Origin: Pneumocystis sp. 'macacae'
Lineage: Eukaryota > Ascomycota > Pneumocystomycetes > Pneumocystales > Pneumocystaceae
Direction: 5' to 3'
DNA length: 64,000 nt
Assembly: GCA_018127085.1 (NCBI GenBank)
Contig: CM030729.1
Location: 186,001 to 250,000, forward strand
The position numbers and the translations under genes are program-made. Below the pieces are notes generated by a model. It searched no databases. It saw only the letters and a list, made by a program, of their open reading frames with translations, and had not been told where the DNA came from. This document shows, one piece after another, positions 48,201-60,813 of the stretch (the first letter of the stretch is position 1; every line of letters starts with the position of its first letter).

Positions 48201-49015
48201 GTTCTTTCTTTTTTTAAAATCTTTCCTGTTTGTATTTGTATTGTTTTGTCATAATCTAATAGATTTAGAGTTTTGTTGAAAAATTTAATAAGCAGATTGT
48301 TAATTTTTCTGATAGTACGGGAACAAAGGAATTATTGTATAAGGCGTTTGAAAAAATAGAAAATACTATGTTTAAAACATTTAAATTATTAATTCGTGAT
48401 GCGTGTAATTTAAATAGTATTTCCAAAACGGATTTTGAAGACAAAGATCTTTTAAATTATTATATTATTATTATTGAGAATATGTTTCAATACGTTGAAG
48501 AACTTAAAAAAAAGAATATATCTATTCTTAAAATATTTGAGGATAAAGCAATTAGAGAATATAAAGAGCATTTGAAATTATATATTGAAAATATTATTAA
48601 ACGGCCTTTAGGTCGCATTGTGGTATGTTTTTTCAGACTTAAAAAAAAGTAACGTACAAAGGAATTTTCGGAAAATATGGACACTTTATTGAAAACGAAA
48701 ACTATAGAAGAAATAAAAAATATAATAGAATTTTCACCAACATCCGTAAAACGTATAGCAGCTTCACATGATATTAAAGAAATATTGAAAGGAATCGAGA
48801 TCTTATATAAACGTATTGAAAAACATTTTAAAAATGAAGAGAATTATTATCATGGACAAGTAGTCGCAATTGTTTGGAATAAAATAAATGATGAATATAA
48901 ATTTAATATAGAAAGTTTCCATCAATTGGTTGCGAATTATTATAAAGTAGATGGCATTCATATAGATTGGTCGTATGATGATATCAAATTTAGTTTTTTT
49001 AGAAAAGGAATGTAA
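45272..49015 (+). CDS. sec3: Exocyst subunit Sec3
   Basis: Sec3 marks sites of polarised exocytosis and binds PI(4,5)P2 and Rho GTPases. From 45272, MNLEDESNDVKSRIIQSLFS leads into the N-terminal PH-like lipid-binding domain (IRKQRYILIS, GKTWDMNELQRIDNVDACKVIITL and YWICESAKDKAVFIEVLVKIYKKFTG). A Ser-rich linker and a helical region (DFDWTELGNTERLEEKIKDEL) follow, then Sec3_C helices with SHISTYMSFYRYQSFMLYAKQ, SRGPITDVWKYEKNQETG and WRETDQEYLIRIL. It ends HIDWSYDDIKFSFFRKGM, stop at 49013-49015. About ten introns split it (for example near 45354-45406, 46728, 46830-46877 and 48240-48270). Confidence 0.88.
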
Positions 49016-49164
49016 ATTTATATTCAAAGTAAAATATATTTGTTAAGTATCTACCGTAGATATATTTTATTTTTAATATTAAAATATTTGAATAAAATCA
49101 AGTTTAAAGATAATGTAAAATATAATTTATTATGTGGCAAACGTGCAATGTTTTCTTTCTAAAA

Positions 49165-50182
49165 TCATTCTTCTAATAGGAATTGAATGGCCATTTCAAC
49201 GTTATTATTTGCTCTTGTTAATGCATTTACAGCTTGATGTCTTGTGAATCCCATAGCTACTATAGATTCAATTTCATGTTCTCTTGCTCCACTAAGTTCT
49301 GGTCTTTCCGAAACTCCACTTATTGCATTCAAAATAGAAGCACTAGTAGGTATTGTGCGTTGCGTCTCATTATTATTTGATTGTCTTGAAATAAATATAG
49401 AAGGTGCATCATTAATAATTTTTGAAAAGACTCGTTTAGGTATTTTCCAATTCGCGCCAGGAAGGTACTTAAAGACATAAAGACGACCTATAAGCCATCC
49501 TATACCCGCTGAGATTATACTTCCCGGCGATTGTGCAAAAAGTAGCTGAAATGAAACAATATACATATATATTTTATTTGACATAATCAACCCCTTTTTA
49601 TGATTAAAGGATGGCGAATTCAATACTTTAAAATTATAACTTGAAGGGATAATTGCATGATATTGTGCTAAAACTGAAAAAAAAAGTGCAGTAGGTCCAG
49701 GTGGAATATATTGATAACGTCCACTACTTAAAGGTTTTATTACAGCCCCCAAAAAAAGGGGAGTAAGAATAGATGTATAAATTAACGATAAAATTATAAA
49801 TGATGCATATTTCCTAGCTCCAAAATGCCGCTCTACTATTCTTAAACTATAAATCATCAAAACACCGAATAAAACTTCTCCTGCATTTGCATAAATCATT
49901 TGCCAAGTAAAAACCCTCCAGTACTATATTATGAGTGGATAATCAGCTTAGAGATGTTGTTTTTTCAAAAATTACTACCTGATGATAATTTGAAAAATGA
50001 GGAAAAATTTGAATATGAAAATAATGTTTTATACCAAAAATACTTGCTAATGTTGAGTTTAAAATAGTTCCATATAAAATGCATTTAGTAATTGGTGTAT
50101 GCTGAAGTCCTTAATGTAAATTAGATATTTTTTTATCTAAGAAAATGATAAAAAACATACCTGACGGTGTTAAGCTGAACAT
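49165..50182 (-). CDS. dsc2: Dsc2/UBAC2-like rhomboid-fold membrane protein with UBA domain
   Basis: Dsc2-type proteins belong to the Golgi Dsc E3 ligase that activates sterol-sensing SREBP factors in S. pombe; UBAC2 is the animal homologue. The start at 50182 (MFSLTPS) splices to GLQHTPITKCILYGTILNST. A rhomboid-like membrane core follows (YANAGEVLFGVLMIYSLRIVERHFG, ASFIILSLIYTSILTPLFLG, ALFFSVLAQYHAIIPSS, QSPGSIISAGIGWLIGRLYV). The last residues form a UBA domain: HEIESIVAMGFTRHQAVNAL, TRANNNVEMAIQFLLEE. An in-frame intron lies near 49546-49600. The architecture is diagnostic for the family; partners are not in this window. Confidence 0.84.
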
Positions 50183-50248
50183 GTTGGGACTCGTTGCTCC
50201 GGAGACGGATTGGTAATATTTTTCTCGACGTTATAAAAAACGATAACC

Positions 50249-51270
50249 ATGTATTTAGTCAGAATGCAACGATTAGTAACAGGTTCTGGGGCATCTTTTG
50301 ATTTTTTACGATATAAGAGGGTTATTTTTTGCTGTATGTCTCCCGGATTTCGTTTTTTCTCAGTTTCAAAACATACATTACCTGATCTTCCATATGATTA
50401 TAATGTTAGTTGATGGAAGTTCCTGAACAGGAATTTAATTAGATTTTTAGGCACTTGAACCTTATCTTTCTCGTGATTTACTTGAGGTAAATATTTTTTT
50501 TTGTTTTTAAAATTATTTTTTTAAAATTTCAGCTTCACTATAACAAACACCATCGTGCTTATGTAACGAATTTTAATTTAGCTTTGGAAAAGTATAATGA
50601 ATATGATTCTTCTGTGGATTTAGCAACTCGTATGAATCTTTTAACATCTATTAAGTTTCATGGCGGTGGTAGGTATGGGAAAGATAAGAAATATTGATTT
50701 TGAATATTTTTTATAGGTCATATTAATCATTCTTTATATTGGGAAAGTCTTCTTCCACCAAAAGAGGGAGGTGGACAAATTTTTGATGGGCCTTTGGTTG
50801 ATGCGATTAAAAAAGAATGGGGAAGTGTTGATCAATTCATTCGTACATTTAACACACATTTGTCTGGAATTCAAGGAAGTGGATGGTGTTGGCTTGTGAA
50901 AATACCATCAAGTCGACAGCTTTTTATTCAAACAACAATGGTGCTTTTCTTTTGATGCTTTTTAATAACTAATTTAGATAGAATCAAGACCTTGTTACTC
51001 AAGGTAAAGTTATTCTTGGAATAGTAAAATTGTTCTGTATTATTTTATAGAAAATTAATTATTTTATAGGATGCCTGGGAACATGCATATTGTAATTTTA
51101 GTATTTTTGGAGATTAGATACTAAAGCAAAATAGATATTCAATATTTTAATAATAAAGTTAAATATTTCGAGAATATATGGAATGTAAGATTCAATTGTT
51201 AGTTAACTTTTAATTAATGAAATAAAAGGTTATTAATTGGAAGACCATGAATCAGAGATTTGAACAATAA
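50249..51270 (+). CDS. sod2: Mitochondrial manganese superoxide dismutase
   Basis: This enzyme converts superoxide to hydrogen peroxide in the mitochondrial matrix. From 50249 a basic presequence (MYLVRMQRLVTGSGASFDFL) precedes LPDLPYDYN. Introns separate ALEPYLSRDLLE, LHYNKHHRAYVTNFN, FHGGG, HINHSLYWESLLPP, IQGSGWCWLVK, NQDLVTQGKVILGI, DAWEHAYY, IQYFNNKVKYFENIWN and VINWK. The metal ligands His (HYNKHH and HINHSLYW) and Asp/His of DAWEHAYY are present. Splicing the three introns between about 50942 and 51110 and one near 51172-51229 restores the typical Mn-SOD end. Cys at the GSGWCWL position, usually Ala, is a small departure. Confidence 0.92.
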
Positions 51271-51390
51271 CTACAAGTACTATATTATAATAAATATCTA
51301 AATATGGTTTTTAATCTTGAAGTGAAAAGATATCATTGCAACATAGTTTATTGTTAAAGATGCTATAAATATGTTGATTTTTCAAGTATG

Positions 51391-53882
51391 TTATTCGTCT
51401 TCCTCTCCTTTATAAAGAAACTTTTGTACAATAACTTTTTCTGCTTTGCCTATAATGGGTGTTAACGGTTCACGTGCATCTAATACATTTCCAAGATCAT
51501 CCAGTCGGATCTGTAGATATTAATATATAACCTAATTAAATGATTTTTTACCATTTGTGTTTTTTTAGATAAACATCCCTTTTGAAATTTTATTTTTTTC
51601 AAATTAGACTTTTCCAATGTGTGATTAGACTTAGACTGTCCAAAATCTGATTCTAAAAGTTTGTCCCACTTTACACCCTTTTTTAAAGGCGTAAGTTCTC
51701 GCGGAGTCCAATTATCATCATCCCCAGGACCAAGAGTATAATCATGTGTTTTTTCTTTTTGTAATTTTTTTCGTCTAAGACGTGCTTCCGCTGCAAGTTT
51801 AGATTGAGATTTTGCAGTTGGTGATGGAGGACGCATTTGATTTTTTCGTACAATAACTCTATCAAAATCACATCTATATATCCTATTTTGGTATGTATTT
51901 TGTCTTGTCATTTTAGTTATTTCTCCAAGGGTTAAATAATTTAAAGATCGATATGGGGTATACGAATTTTGAGAAACAGCATTATGTTTTGTTGTTGGCA
52001 CATGAGGCTGTAAAATAGGTGTAAATAATGTTTTTGATTCTATTCTAGATCGATTATATAAACCCCGTTCTTCATTGTTAGATTCTAAATTTTTAAAAGT
52101 AAAAAACTCTGTTTGATTAATAACTTTTTGCCTTGAAGGAGATCCAAGTCCATTATTTGCAAAAGAACTAGTATTTTTCTTGGGAGTATTTTCGGATACT
52201 ACTTGTGAAGAATGTAATAATTTTATATTTTGAGAAGCCAATAAAGCTGTTTTCCGGGAAATGGCTGCCTGATTTTGAAATTAATATAAATGGAATGATA
52301 TTAGCTGATTTACCTTTTTTATTGTCTTTCTAGGTGATCCAAGACAAGCACCTTTTTTTGGACTTGGTGTAGGAACTCTTAAAGCACCTGTCGAAATGCC
52401 ATCAATTTTTATGTTTTTTGTAGGCGTACATAATGTTTCATTCGTATCCTCTTTCAGTGAATTTGGTGAAATATCATTTAATACTGTAGTTCTCGAAGTA
52501 AACGTAGGTACCAAAAGTCGAGATTTTTGCAATCTTGGAAGGCTTTTAAATGACATATGATAATTATGTGTACTAGTAGGAAGTGATTTTGTAGAATTAG
52601 ATAATATTCTAGCAGTGGACAAAGAAATAGATTGTTTTAGCATCATAGTCATTGAGGACGTAGATTTAGATTCAGATAATAATGTCTTTGGCTTTAATAT
52701 CTTTTTAGATAATTTTTGTGATTCATCTGATATTATAGGTATGCTCATTTTTTGCGATGATAATTCATCAATTAAATGAAATGAGTGATTCCCTTTTACA
52801 TCTGCTTCTAATTCAGAACTGAATCTATCTGGAAACGAATCCTTTTTCATATTTCTATCCTTTATAGAAGTTGCTAGTGCTTTTTTAGATTCCCACTTTT
52901 TCAAAAATCCTTGAAGACTAGAATTGTTTGATATATCCCTTATAGTTTCTTTTTCCTGAAAATTTATACACACATCTTTTTTCCTTGTTTTTTTTCGTTG
53001 AGACAACTGTCTCCACCATTTTTGAATAGAAATACATGCTTCTACAATTTCTAAATAACGCATTCGTATAACCCAACCACGCCATGCAGCTTGAATAATA
53101 ATAGCAGATTTTCTTTGTTTATAAAAGTCCCTTCTAGCAAGCATAGTAAGATATCTGAGCTGGATAACTTTTGCTGCTCGGTTTTGAAGAGTTATTGATT
53201 TTCGTATTAAATAACCTCGTATATAAGCCTGTATCCTAATATAAAAAGATGCATGTGTTTGAACGTGATCAATTTCTTTTTTAAGAGCACACTCCAACGT
53301 TTTATTTTGTTTTTGTAATAATGATGCTGATTTTCTTCGAGAAACAGTTGATGTTGAACGATGAGCTATTGTACCGACAATAGAAAACCTTCGAATCTCT
53401 TTTCTTCGTTTTTGAAATGACGAAAGTAGTGGGAATAATCTTTCTACATCACTTTTTCTTTTTTTAATCTTCCGTTCAACACTGCCTGGTGCTTCTATAA
53501 ACAATGTATTTTCCTCAAATGGATTTCTAGAATACAATGTAACATCTTCGTCATCTTGAATCTCTATAGACCGTTGTTTCTCTAACATAACAGAACTTTT
53601 TGTTGCATACAAATAACTTTGCCGTCGATTTTTTTTCTTTTCTTTAGAATTTTCTTGCTGGTTTAAACTTTCCACTGAAAAAAGCACTGTTTTAGAAGGA
53701 AGAAGTACTGTTTTTCTTCTTGATGAAACATGCTGTGGTGGTGTTTCCATTGCATGTAATCTCTTTTCTGCAGATGTAGGTGTTCCAAAATAGATCACAC
53801 TATCACTTATATCCAAAATAGTACCATTAGCTCTATCATCCGATTTTTCCTTAGGACCCATGTTTTCATCCAACACGCCCAT
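51391..53882 (-). CDS. IQ-motif and Ser/Lys-rich protein, unrecognised
   Basis: A basic protein of roughly 800 residues (start 53882, MGVLDENMGPKEK). The N-terminal third is Lys/Ser-rich with many SRRK and phospho-type sites. The middle has three to four IQ-like calmodulin/light-chain binding motifs (IRIQAYIRGYLIRK, AKVIQLRYLTMLARR, IIIQAAWRGWVIR, SIQKWWRQLSQR). The C-terminal part, joined across an intron near 52268-52312, contains GVKWDKLLESDFG, SKLAAEARLRRKKLQ and, after a last intron near 51510-51550, IRLDDLGNVLDAREPLTP and KVIVQKFLYKGEEDE. It suggests a cytoskeletal or spindle-associated role, but the family is not recognised. Confidence 0.72.
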
Positions 53883-54068
53883 TATTGAATATCTATTAAT
53901 ACTTATATTTCGTCAAAAAAGTTACCTTAGATATCGATTTCTCAAAACAATTGTCGTTGCTATTATTAGGGTTAGGTTAACGGTTCAAATATAAGACATT
54001 AAAGAGATGAAAAAATACGAAAAAATGTATAAAAAATTTCTTTTATAAATATGTGGTGGTTTACCCAT

Positions 54069-55939
54069 TTAGCTGTAATGTTTTTTTATTCTTTCTTCAG
54101 CAGCTCGTGCTCGTTTTTCTCTTTCGATACGTCTTTGAAGGTCGAGAGATAAGTTACGTTGATCTTGTAAAGTTTTCCCTATTGATAAAGGTATGATTGT
54201 TTTTTTTTTAAGTTTTTCTGAACTTTCATTCAATGATGCCTCATTTTTTATAAATTTTTTTAATTCATTTTCTCGTCGTAGCTTTTCCCTTTGTAATGTT
54301 TTGATTTTAAGTTCATTTGAATGCTCTTCTCGTTTTTTAATTTCACTTTCTGTCAATGCAGAAGGAACATGTGCTAGTCTCCAGTCCCACTTTTCCTCAC
54401 CCAGTCGTGCTCGACATAGTCTAAATGCATATTGCGTTGTTTTATCACCTGCTATTTCATATGCGGTTTTTCCATTTCCGTTTCTTATAGTTGGATCTGC
54501 ACCTTTTTCCAGCAATGCTGTAACAATAAATGATAAAGAGAGTGATGACGAAAGGTGAAGAGGTGTAGAAGTATGTTGGTATAATAAAATTGGGTGAAAT
54601 TCAAAATCATATGATAATGAATTTTTTTCCATATAATCAATTAATCTTTGAGGATCGCCTTCTTTTATAAGAAGAATAATTTCTAAAGTCTTTTTTTTTT
54701 GAAATTCAAGTACTTTATCTACTTTTGTTATTTTGGGAATATTTATTACATTTGTTACAATTTTAGGAAGAATTTTGACTTCTTTTGTATTAATTTCAAC
54801 TATTTTTGAAATTGTAAGTTCATTAAAACATCTAATGAGTTCATTTCTAGTAGCTCTATGAGTGGTAAATGGAATTTTTCTTAAACGCTTATCTGTTATT
54901 GATAAAACTGAATTTTCATATCCAAAAAGAATTTTACGATTATGTTTGCCTGAGGCTTTAACAAAAATTAACTCCGATTCATCTAATGCTGACTTCCATG
55001 ATGCTAAAAGCTGACGAATTTTCTATCAAAAGGTTATATAAATAAATATAAATTAAACATATTAACCATTTGTAAAGCAGCTTCATTATACCTTCTTAAG
55101 CTACTCCCAGCAGAGATAGCTGCTCCTTTCCCTGAATCATGGATAATTTGGGACCCACCTTGTTTTCTACGTGTTGTATAGTAATGAAAAGTTTTATGAT
55201 ACAATATATTAAGTTCATCTATTTTGAAGCAATTTCTAATATTTTTATTTTTTGGGCATAAAGAGACAATCATCCCTGCAAAATTTCCCCCTCCAACCAT
55301 TATTAATGAAATCGTTCTATGCTTGTTTTCTGTATTTAATTGATTTTGACGAAGAACGGAAATAAATGTTTGTGAATTATCATAATTAAAAAGACATCTA
55401 TAAAATCCAATATGTATAGGTTTTTCTAATTTACTTGATGAAGTCCATATTATTGGATCTTTAGGTTTTTGTGGTTGTATAATATCTTCAACAGGTATTT
55501 GCGTCTTTGACACAAATAAATCATCAGTATTATCTAACTCTGAACTTTTACTTCCTGAGTCTGACCCAGAAATTGATTCTGTTATATCTGTGTATATAAG
55601 TATGATTTTTATATGAAAGTTGATATATGTGTATATACCCTCTAATGCTGCTTCAAATTCTTCAAAATCTAATACAGGCATCTTAGCTGCATTTCTTTTA
55701 ATATTAAATCGATGCCAATCTGTTTTAACATGTATTCTATGCTCTTCCTGAGAATTAAATTTTATCTCATTGCATATAGAACATGTTAATGGTATTTCTT
55801 TATTAAGTTCATAAATTGGTGATTCATTTATTTTTTCTGATATAATAAACATTTTATCTTCTTCTATTAATGTTGATAGAATTTCTTCTGGAATACTATA
55901 AATATAAAATGGTTTAATTAAAAGTTTTTCATCTTTCAT
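54069..55939 (-). CDS. vms1: Vms1/ANKZF1 peptidyl-tRNA hydrolase of ribosome quality control
   Basis: Vms1 cuts the nascent chain from tRNA on stalled 60S ribosomes and binds Cdc48 through a C-terminal VIM helix. From 55939 the protein contains a C2H2-type zinc finger (LTCSICNEIKFNSQEEHRIHVKTDWHRFN), then the VLRF1 catalytic domain with ISLIMVGGGNFAGMIVSL, KTFHYYTTRRKQGGSQIIHD (GGSQ holds the catalytic Gln) and AGSSLRRYNEAALQM. Ankyrin-type repeats follow (LLEKGADPTIRNGNGKTAYE), then a long Lys/Glu coiled tail ending QRRIEREKRARAAEERIKKHYS, the VIM-like Cdc48 binder. Introns lie near 55030-55065 and 55580-55640. Confidence 0.9.
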
Positions 55940-56663
55940 TTTTATTTTTTTAATAAAAAATTAAGTCGATGTTTATTGAAGACTAAAGCATATAGTTTAT
56001 TTATCTTTATAATATTTAAATTACAAAATAAATATATTTTTTAAATAAAAGATATTATTTAATCGTATTTTTATAATTTTGAATATTTAGTGTTATTTGA
56101 TTTCTTAAAGTCTAAATTATTGATACTTATTAAATTTTGTTTTAGATTTGTTTTTTAATCAATAGATTAGTTATGTTTTATAAAAGATTTTTTTATGTAA
56201 AAACTAAATTAATAGTTTGATTTTTGGAAAATATATAAAATATAAGCTGGATAGTTAATCAGAATTTAAAATATTCTAAGTTTCATATACTGTAATTTAA
56301 TTTTTAAATATGTAATATTAGTTTTTTTTAATTGGTTAAAAAAATGAATGTTTTTTAATAAAAAATATAATTTTTTTAATTTATATTATAATTTCATATA
56401 ATTTTTATAAAAAATACAATTAAATGAATTTTTAAAAATATAGAAAAAAAAATTCTAAAAAAATTAAAAAAAACTAATGAAAATATTTTATTTTTATATA
56501 AAATTAAGAAAAATATATTCATTTTTTTGAACAATAAATTTTAGTTTAACGAAATTATAGATAATTATCTGCCGATTTGTTAAAAAGTTTTTAAAAAAAA
56601 TAAAGATTTTAAAATAGATTAAAATTAAAAAGAAGCTTTATCCGTTTTTTTTAAACTGCAATT
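55940..56663. other. AT-rich spacer vms1 / epsin
   Basis: About 720 bp of strongly AT-rich sequence between divergent vms1 and ent1; it should hold both promoters. Long A/T runs dominate and no coding or RNA element was recognised. Confidence 0.5.
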
Positions 56664-58617
56664 ATGTATACTACAGGGAAAGCTGCTATTCGAACAGTGT
56701 AAATATAATTTATATTAATGAGAAATATACTTAAAATAATAGAAAAAATTTAAAATATTCAGATGTACAAAACAAGGTACGTTCAGCAACTTCAAATGAT
56801 CCATGGGGACCTAGTGGAGCAGATATGAACGAAATTGCACGTATGACATTTGATCCGTATATTCTAAAAATTCTACAATATTTTTTTAATGAAAATGTTA
56901 GACATAGTTTTGCCGAAGTTATGGATATGCTTGATCGTCGAATGAATGATAAGGGCAAGAACTGGAGACATGTATTTAAAGTATGTTATAGAATATTTCT
57001 GTTTATGTATATAATAATGAGTTTTGCCAAGGCATTAACAGTTCTTGATTATTGTTTACATAGTGGATCAGAAAACACAGTAAAATGGGCAAAAGATAAT
57101 ATATATATTATAAAGACGCTTCGTGAATTTAATTATATCAGTGATGATGGTAAAGATCAAGGATCAAATGGTATTTTTATCATTGCATATAAGTTAAATT
57201 GAGCGTTTTAGTAAGAATAAAAGCTAGGGATATTACAGAATTGTTGCAAGATGATGAGCGTCTTCGCTCTGAGCGAAAAAATCATACACATATGCATGGT
57301 CGTTTAGGATTTAAACATGATGATAATTATAATACATCAAGTAATATTTTACATAAAAAACCACTTTATAAAAAATCTTCGCCAGTATTAGAAATGTTTG
57401 ATGATGATAAAGAACTTCAGTACGCTATAGAAGAAAGCAAGCTTCAATCAGAAGATGATAGACGTATGTCTATATTAAAAGCTAAACAGGAAGAAGAAGA
57501 ATTAGCGCTTGCTCTTCAACTTAGTAAAGAAGAGGAGCAACTACGGCAGATGGCTTTGCTTCAAAAGCAAAAGGGGGATCTTTTGTTTGAGAAAACATAC
57601 CAACAACCGCAGCAAACAGTTAATTTTTTTGATAATCAAGTTTTTAATTCTATACAACAGCAACCACAAAACGTTGATTATACTCAAAATATGTATCTAC
57701 ATACACAAAATACCTTTCAAACTCAACAAAATCCTAATATACGAAATATTGGATATTATCAACCTTTACCCAGTTATTCTCAATTAAACTATCAACAAAT
57801 AAGTTATCCTCATTTTCAACAGACTATGCAAACAAATAATCCATATTCTTCATTGACAGATACTCAATTACCTCAACAAAATTTTTCATTGGATAATTCT
57901 TATACTAATTGTTCTCAAGATCAATTTAGATCCCTTAGAATAAAATCAAACAATCCTTTTGTTCAAATAACAAATTCTAACGATTATAAAGATAGTTTTA
58001 GTACAGCCGATACATCTTTGGATTTATATAAAAACCAAAAAAATGAATCAACTCAAATGACCCAAAGTACACAAAATCTTTTTTCTGAAAAACCGGGTAC
58101 TCTTTATCAAGCTAAACTGTCCTCCTTACTGCAATCAGGTAACCCTGGTATTGATACGTTTGGGAATGTTGGCGATCTTCGTATTCCTAGTCAACATACA
58201 GTTGGTGAGTCAGTTAATTCTTATGGAGTACGAACAAAAACCGAGCCGACTGGTGTCAATTCTTTTTATAATCAAAAAATGAAACCACATACAAATTCAC
58301 AATTAAATCTGCAAACGAATTCACAAGCAAATTTGCAAATGAATCCACAAATGAACCAGCAAATAAATCTGCAAACAAATCAAGTAAATACCCAAGTAAA
58401 TCAACAAATTTCTTTTAATAGACAGTCTATTATTTCTGCACCTACTGGTGTGGGGCTTGCAAGTTTCCCTAATGAACAAAAAAATATAAGATATCCCTCC
58501 ATGGACTATTCTACTCCATTAGCTATTTCAGGAATTAGTTCATACAACTCTTATTTGCAATCTCATACTTCACAACCACAAAATAATCCCCCATCTACAA
58601 GTCTAATTGAGCTTTAA
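56664..58617 (+). CDS. ent1: Epsin (ENTH, UIM, NPF, clathrin box)
   Basis: Epsin is an endocytic adaptor that links ubiquitinated cargo, PIP2 and clathrin. Exon 1 (MYTTGKAAIRTV, 56664) splices through GTAAAT...AATAG to KNLKYSDVQNKVRSATSNDP and WGPSGADMNEIARMTFDPY, the ENTH domain (MDMLDRRMNDKGKNWRHVFK, ALTVLDYCLHSGSENTV). After an intron the helical continuation VRIKARDITELLQDDERLRSERKN is followed by two UIMs (ELQYAIEESKLQSEDDRR, ELALALQLSKEEEQ), N/Q-rich low complexity, NNPF (an EH-binding NPF) and a terminal SLIEL clathrin-box-like motif. The Q/N-rich part has a run of QTNSQ/QMNQQ-like repeats near 58290-58400. Introns near 56700-56743, 56981-57028 and 57169-57202. Confidence 0.9.
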
Positions 58618-58774
58618 TTTTATTTATTTCTTTGTTTTATGTTTTTTTATTTATTGGTTTATTAAAAAGCTAATTTTATGTTTTTATTTATCATTTATCA
58701 TTAAATTTTATTTCGATTATTTTAAGTTTTGATCTTGATTTACTTCATCAAAGATGGATGTTTGTTAATTTATA

Positions 58775-59792
58775 ATGTTAAGTTTAGATAATCAATCAAA
58801 TTTAATAAGAAAAAGATCAGAATTGCAGCCCTCGTACAGCCAACAAAATAAATCGAATATTCTGTATTCTACAGATTCAGGAACATCGGTAAATACAAAA
58901 GATGATATTTCTGTGCCAAGTGCAAAAAAATCAAGAAATAATATAGGTAGAATATTTTTTATGTTTATATTTCTTAATATTATCTATAGTTTATTCTCAG
59001 CCTGATGATTCTGGTATTGGAAATCATTTACAATCTCAACTTTATTATGCATTAGAATATCTTAAAGTGAGTTAAAGAGGAAAATATGAATAAATAAAGG
59101 AGATATTGATGGATAATTTAGAAGAAAGAGTCTCCGAAGACACTTCAAGAAATATCTCTATATCTTTCTATGCCACTAACAGCAGAATTTATTGATCGAC
59201 TGCGGACAAATGAAAGAATTGAGTATGATCCGTATAAAGATACATATTATTTTAAACCAATACACAATATTCATTCTGCTGAATCTCTTGTTTCTTTTTT
59301 AAGTTCAAGTGTAACAGCAGTAGGTATTATGATTAAAGACTTGAAGGAAGGGTGGTCTGGTGCCATGGATGAAATTGAACGACTGGAAAAAAATGGGCAG
59401 ATTCTTGTCCTTAGAGCAAAAAAGGATGGTCTTCCAAAGTCTGTATGGCCTAACTATTCAGATGATCAAGAATCTGTTGATAAAGGTTTCTAAAAAAATA
59501 AAATTGTTAATTTAATACTAAACAGAATTCAAAACAATATGGCATTCGCTGGCGATACCGGCACCGTCTGATCTTCCACATGAACTTGAAAAAGGTAAAC
59601 AACCATATTCTTTATAATTATTTTCTAATAAAGGAAGTTGGGTTAAAACCTACTTCTGTAGATCCTGCAACAGTAAAAAAAATTCCTGTAACAACAAGTC
59701 TACAAAAGAGCAAAAAAAGGCGTAACCCTAGAGGAAGAATTACAAACACACACTTAAATAGTTTAAAAGATTATAGTGATAGAAGGCTTTAA
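58775..59792 (+). CDS. tfa2: General transcription factor TFIIE beta subunit
   Basis: TFIIE-beta helps recruit and regulate TFIIH at RNA polymerase II promoters. The start at 58775 gives MLSLDNQSNLIRKRSELQPS. Introns (near 58949-59000 and 59069-59120) lead to QSQLYYALEYLK and SPKTLQEISLYLSMPLTAEF. The winged-helix core continues IDRLRTNERIEYDPYKDTYYFKPIHNI and later SSVTAVGIMIKDLKEGWSGAMDEIERLEKNGQILVLRAKKDGLP. A further intron (59485-59525) joins TIWHSLAIPAPSDLPHELEK and the last, VGLKPTSVDPATVKKIP with a Lys-rich tail (KKRRNPRGR). The order and spacing match fungal TFIIE-beta. Confidence 0.88.
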
Positions 59793-59913
59793 TATTTATT
59801 GATGTATATAAATACGTTTATTTTTGGTGAGATAATATATATAAATATAAATTTTATAGTAAAGATATATTTTAGACGGTTTTTAGTTATCAAGCTTTAT
59901 TTTTTATGTTAAA

Positions 59914-60706
59914 TTAATGAATTTTTGATTTTTCTAACCAGTTTCGCATACTTTTAGCACTATCATGACCAATACGAAAAACTTTTTATTTTAGATGGTT
60001 TCAAATATTCTATGCATACTTACACATGCACTCTGTATCGTCTAAGTTACGAAGGAATTCAATTCCTTCTATAGATCCGCTATGGGGATTATGAGCATGA
60101 TCAGCGATAAGGCATATACGAGATTTAAAAGTCTTGAAATAAATAACTAATTGAAATAAACAATCGACTTACCTCCATCAGAATGTCTACAAGTTCGTTA
60201 TCCGAAATTCTACGTGATTAAGTTTGAATTATTAGTGAAAAGATATATACAAACTTAAAATTTTTTCTGCGAATAAATAATAGTGTGTAGAAAAAGTTCT
60301 TAGATCAACATTTTGAGGACACGCTTTAAGAGCATTTCTAACACGCAATGATAATGCATTAGGGAATTCAATATCAACAAAATTGCTATTTAAAAAATAA
60401 ATCTTTATCTACGTGTATGTCGATTATACCTAATAGCCAACATCTCTGCAAGCCAAAAAGGGAGATCGATTGAACTTCCTTCACTTACCTGTATAAAAAT
60501 TTTCAATAAATACGTTTTATTTTCAAATTTTATCTATTTTACATCTGTATCATGATTCCCTTCTAAATAACCTAATCCAGGCACTGTATGTTGAAAAATA
60601 CATGGTAATTTCTCAAAAAAAAAGTTAGAATAGTTTTATTCGTAAAATTTTATATATTAACCGTGTTTTCACAAAGGATGTCATCAAGATCATAATAATT
60701 GCTCAT
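59914..60706 (-). CDS. psf3: GINS complex subunit Psf3
   Basis: Psf3 is one of four GINS subunits of the CMG replicative helicase. Exon 1 (60706) reads MSNYYDLDDILCENT. Introns lead to KLPCIFQHTVPGLGYLEGNHDTD, then VSEGSSIDLPFWLAEMLAI, FVDIEFPNALSLRVRNALKACP and QNVDLRTFSTHYYLFAEKI. The last exons contain SVKACLIADHAHNPHSGS-like text and end GHDSAKSMRNWLEKSKIH with a stop at 59914-59916. The start MSNYY.LDDIL and VPGLGYLEG are very characteristic of Psf3. About six short introns; the gene has no long open frame. Confidence 0.87.
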
Positions 60707-60813
60707 TTATTTAAATTAAGAGGTTGATTTGATATCGAACAAGATTAACGTCTGTAAAAATCATTTTGAAATTTTAAGGAAAAATCTCATATATTGATTT
60801 TAAATTAACTAAT

